Below the pieces are notes generated by a model. That model saw only the letters and a program-made list of their open reading frames with translations, had not been told where the DNA came from and made no database searches. The position numbers were made by a program, and so were the translations under genes. This document shows positions 60,338-64,000 of a stretch of DNA of 64,000 nt, piece by piece. The stretch is taken from assembly GCA_947172415.1 (NCBI GenBank), contig OX359189.1:4788501-4852500 (forward strand), given 5' to 3'. Every line of letters begins with the position of its first letter. Position 1 is the stretch's first letter. The stretch comes from Chondrosia reniformis (lineage: Eukaryota; Porifera; Demospongiae; Chondrillida; Chondrillidae).

Positions 60338-60935
60338 TATACTGTATGCGTACAAATATTTGCGGAATGCGAATTTCCCAATTTCACGAATCAGCATGGG
60401 TTTGTGAAAATAAAAATGTGAAAATTTCCCCATACCTAGGCCTTTCATGTGTGATACAGAATGCCCGCGAAGACGATGAAGGATTATTTTAAGACTGTAG
60501 ATGTTTTAGTTAAGGACTTGTCACAATCCATTGGGCATTAAAGTTTTCAGGCAGTCAGGGAGCAGTTGAAAGTCGTGCAAGAGTGCACCGACAGCAAGTG
60601 GGTAGAGTACCAGAAGATTTCTGCTGAGGACAAAGTCTCCCCTAACTCCTACTGAAGCCGACCAGACATCCTTGTATACATGATAGCCATAAACACAGCT
60701 ACGTATATGGATGAAATGAAGACATATCTAGAGCCCGTCAGCAGTGTTCCTCCAAATTGTCTGTAGCGAGATCATTCGGTAAACGTCTGAGTTCTCCAGC
60801 TGCAGATGTTGATACCACATGCACAAAAAGAGTCAATCTTTAGGCACACTCGGGGCTTCGTGAAAAACTCCCCACTTGAGGGGCATTCGCGAAATATACT
60901 TCCCCTAGAAAATTTGTATGCATACGGTACGTATA
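60338..60935. mobile_element. TIR element carrying a degenerate small ORF
   Basis: The left end TACTGTATGCGTACAAATAT mirrors the right end ATTTGTATGCATACGGTA. Inside, from 60463 (+), MPAKTMKDYFKTVDVLVKDL continues past one stop to VREQLKVVQECTDSKWVEYQ and ends near 60655. That is a short ORF of no known family. No transposase motif is visible. Confidence 0.5.
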
Positions 60936-60939
60936 TCTA

Positions 60940-61284
60940 AATTATAAATCTATATACGTACGTGTTTGTACGTATCGTGTGTGCATTCACTAGAATAGTT
61001 TTTCAATAAATAATCGTTTTCAATAAATACAAATAATACAAAAATATAGAATGGTAGATATTTAAACGTATTTTAAAAGTTCAACTGTTTTCGTTTGACA
61101 GAATCCTAACCTTTAACTTTGTACAACTTTCATCTATGGCATTCCGCATCTCTTTTTTGGCTACTGCCCCTTCAACTATAATTTTATCTGATATCTTCTT
61201 TGCACTGTTGCTGGCTTAATAGCCTAATATATACGTACATGCCAATTATCATTACACTCTTTATACTGTTTTGAAGGACTAATA
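60940..61284. other. Unassigned AT-rich stretch
   Basis: No ORF or repeat recognised beyond a (TACG)n-like run at 60955-60975. Confidence 0.3.
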
Positions 61285-62448
61285 ATGATTTCTAATCCAC
61301 CAATAGTACTCCTATCTACAATCCGCAAGACACTATCCCTCATAGTCCTGAGAAGAATTTACGAACAGATGAACAACTACCTAGCCCCAAGCCAGAGTGG
61401 CTTTAGACCTTGCCATAGCACAGCAGATATAGTTTGGTGTGACAGTTGGCTGGCAGCAATTACTCAGCACTTCAAGTTGTCGTTTCACATACTCAGCATG
61501 GACATGATAAGGGCATTTGATACTATCAACAGACTCAAACTCGTGCAGGTAATGGACACCATTGTAGATGCAGATGAGGGGCAAATGATAGGACTACCGC
61601 TAGTTAACACGACCCTTTCCATACTGATTAACGACACCACTGGCACACCTTTCACCACTACCACAGGAACACCTCAAGGTGACTCACCTGCTCCTGTGTT
61701 GTTTGTGTGTTACCTCAAAGTAGCCGTGAGAGATGTAAGGGTACGTACATTTGCATCCAGCTCCACATGCATACAGACATGATGATTCCATGCAACAGAA
61801 ACAGAATGCACTGATTACGTTACCTTTATCAGCACTAGCCATGATCACCTGTAACAGTCACTACCACAGATCTAAACCATCCTTGAAACCTGGGACCTGC
61901 ACATCAATGAAGCCAAAACAGAGTGGGTGGAACTGATATCTTCCAACCCAACCAGTGGTGGTGTCAACAACATGATCAAGAGATCCCTGGATACAGCAAA
62001 AATTCCCTCTCACTTGGAACCCACTGGTCTCTATTGTTCAGACGGGAAACACCCAGATGGAGCCACCATTGTGCCATGGAAAGGTGGGAGGCCATTAGTC
62101 TGGGACGCCACTTGCCCAGACACCCTGGCCCACTCCTATGAACAGATTTCTGCTAGGGAGGCAGGTGCAGTTGTGGCAGAGGCTGAAAGGTGAAAGAAGT
62201 TGAAGTACAAGGACCTCAACTCCAGCTACTCCTTTGAATCTGTTGCAATAGAGACCCTAGGTGTAATTGGACCAGACTCACATGCCTTCCTCCGTGATCT
62301 GGCAGACAGGGTTCAAAGAGCCAAAATGGAACCCCTGGCGCATCAGTACCTGCTGCAACGGCTGTCAGTTGTAATTAAGTGCAAGAATGCTGTAGCCATC
62401 CGGGGCACATCAGAGGAGGATTTCGCAAGGAAATTTCCCAGTATCTGA
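61285..62448 (+). mobile_element. LINE reverse transcriptase and C-terminal domain relic
   Basis: The plus strand reads STIRKTLSLIVLRRIYEQMN, LAPSQSGFRPCHSTADIVW, ILSMDMIRAFDTINRLKL (RT motif A Asp) and TGTPQGDSPAPVLFVCYL (motif B). The catalytic D-D box is lost in a shift near 61760-61920. The end domain has IKRSLDTAKIPSHLEPTGLY, DGATIVPWKGGRPLVWDATC, PDTLAHSY and SFESVAIETLGVIGPDSHAF. Long open stretches make it one of the better preserved relics, upstream of RGS22. Confidence 0.75.
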
Positions 62449-62639
62449 CTCTGTGCAGGGAGACATATAGTTTGCTTTTTATATTTTATTTATGTATCTA
62501 TTCTATTTTTTATTATATCACCCACTGCATGGTAGTAAAGGTAAATTTTATGTTGATAGTGTATTAAATTTTCAATGTTTAATTTTCCATCTCAATTATT
62601 TTTATTGTATATATAATTAATTATCTATTGCAGATACAT

Positions 62640-63060
62640 ATATCACCCATAGAGACATATACATATATACGTATGAAAATAAAGAGATGTACTGATGAAG
62701 GTCTTTTTGGTGAGTGTACTTGCTTCAACTGTAAACAAAACAGCGGCTATGTGCGAATAAGCCTATCCGGGCACTGCCATGCATGTGCAATGTGCACAGA
62801 TTACAGGTCCATACTGTTTGACAGCCACCCAAGCCTTTGAGAGTGTCTGACAGGAGAGGTGACAAGGTAAGAGTGCTTGCAGGATGGTATCTCAGCAACA
62901 TGAATACTATCCACCCAGACACTCACAAAGAAGTTTTAAGCGACAAGACTTTTGTACGTTTTCAAGCCTTGTCTGGTGTAGACACTTGTCAAGTCAATGA
63001 GATAGTTGTAGATATCAGGATATCCAACATCTGGCCACCGAATCCAATAAAGTGAACTTC
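62640..63060 (+). other. Unrecognised ORF-bearing stretch
   Basis: Overlapping short frames include a Cys-rich one (ECTCFNCKQNSG, CHACAMCTDY) and one ending NEIVVDIRISNIWPPNPIK. The second is open for 72 codons and reads like real protein, but matches no family known to me. It could be an exon of an upstream gene or a transposon remnant. Confidence 0.25.
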
Positions 63061-63399
63061 CCAGTTGCTACTTAAAGAACGGATCTGTAATCCCTCCAAG
63101 CAATAGCAACTTTTCTTTATATCTAGTCTTCACTTTCTCCTCCAATTCACAGTAATACGACAAAAAAATCGTGCTTTGGCCATATAACATAAGTAAACAC
63201 TTCACCGTATGTTCTTGCCACTCAAGCTGGCACCCTAGCAACAGTATCCATGGTGAATATCATTAAACTCATGCAGCAGGTGTTACTCTTCTTTGCTCTG
63301 CCTCCGCCATCATTCACTGGCCAGACATATGCGCGATTTCCACCTTCTTTTAACTATGTCCCTCCTGTGCCAGCTGCAGATTAAGATCCTCAAGCAGAA

Positions 63400-64000
63400 T
63401 CTGAGCTCAATCATGAGGAGGACGTATAGCTATATAGTCTAATCATTAAGTTGTAATGTAATGGTTGCACACTATCAGCCATAGGAGATACGCAACTACA
63501 TATATTCTTACGTATATACTGCTTATTATGCATCCAGCTGTGCAAAGTAGTCACAGGAGGCATTTCGTAACTGTTGGACCGACTTTGGGCCATACTTTGC
63601 TCTTGCATGACTGTCCACTCATCATCAAAGCCATCTTGATGGATTTCACATAAAATATGTAAAATGCAACATTTAGAAAAGTAACATCAATATCACATAT
63701 CAAATCACTTCATCAGTGACCGCCATCTACCCTTCAATCTTCCAAAAGTGTTTTCTACTACCATTCTTGTCCTACTCAAACGGTGGCTAGAATGGTGCTA
63801 ACTAGGAGACAGATGTCCAGTGTCGGAGTAAGGCCTCATGAGCCACAGCAAAAGGGGTGTGCAGGATCTCCTAATATAATCAGTATAATCAATATAACCA
63901 ATCCTACTTTGCCACTTTAGCAGTAATTCATTCCTGCAACCCCTCTGATAGAGCAAGGAGCTAGAAAAAATTCTTGCATCGTGAGCACTACCAGGCCATC
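63400..64000 (-). mobile_element. Harbinger-like (DDE_Tnp_4) nuclease C-terminus relic
   Basis: Reading leftwards from the right edge: HPFAVAHEALLRHW, then LSRTRMVVENTFGRLKGRWR and SLMK, then KCCILHIL and IHQDGFDDEW. The R-x-x-V-E-x-x-F-G-x-L-K-x-R-W block carries the third catalytic residue (Glu) of DDE_Tnp_4, and the C-I-L-H-N motif follows as expected. The N-terminal part lies beyond the window; stops interrupt what is seen. Confidence 0.65.

Noticed and set aside
62690..62720. CTGATGAAGGTCTTTTTGG as a hammerhead
   Set aside because: The CTGATGA word is present but no GAAAC follows the putative helix II.
1..64000. CRISPR array, operons or other prokaryotic systems
   Set aside because: No regularly spaced identical repeats; genes are interrupted by spliceosomal introns, so the window is eukaryotic.

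Overview
This is a eukaryotic, almost certainly invertebrate metazoan, genome window. It is AT-rich, its genes are split by GT-AG introns, and most of its bases are decayed transposons. The animal gene set combined with the retroelement, ISL2EU (THAP plus DDE) and hammerhead-bearing repeat families suggests an early-branching animal, most likely a demosponge. That species-level guess is inference; no marker gene settles it.

Four host genes lie in alternating orientation. The 3' two thirds of a MYBBP1A/Pol5-like nucleolar gene (+, 2007-19082) converges on TP53RK/Bud32 (-, 19322-20331), a KEOPS-complex kinase. TP53RK is head to head with HTATSF1/Tat-SF1 (+, 20356-42212), a U2 snRNP splicing factor; their start codons are only 24 bp apart. 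HTATSF1 converges on RGS22 (-, 43151-59294, 5' end not in the window). Exons are short and well phased. Joining the proposed exons gives open frames for TP53RK (222 aa), HTATSF1 (360 aa), about 840 aa of MYBBP1A and about 1,170 aa of RGS22. One MYBBP1A donor and two RGS22 junctions are uncertain.

The introns and flanks hold fragments of CR1-like and other non-LTR retrotransposons, Ty3/Gypsy, hAT, Tigger/pogo, Tc1/mariner, THAP-ISL2EU and Harbinger elements, several MITE-like or foldback repeats and one tRNA-derived SINE. Every autonomous element seen is broken by stops, frameshifts, deletions or lost catalytic residues.

The most exciting signal is a complete type I hammerhead ribozyme core at 50153-50197. 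It sits in a 537-bp non-autonomous element (49855-50391) with a 9-bp target duplication, inserted in a Tigger transposase inside an RGS22 intron. The element has an inverted terminal segment and a partial direct repeat about 360 bp apart, the layout expected of Penelope-like/retrozyme-type units. A decayed relative is at 57007-57400, and other hammerhead-like cores are at 39425-39620 and 55362-55420. A LINE at the left edge carries a 2A-like ribosome-skipping motif after a hydrophobic leader and before a frameshifted PHD finger.
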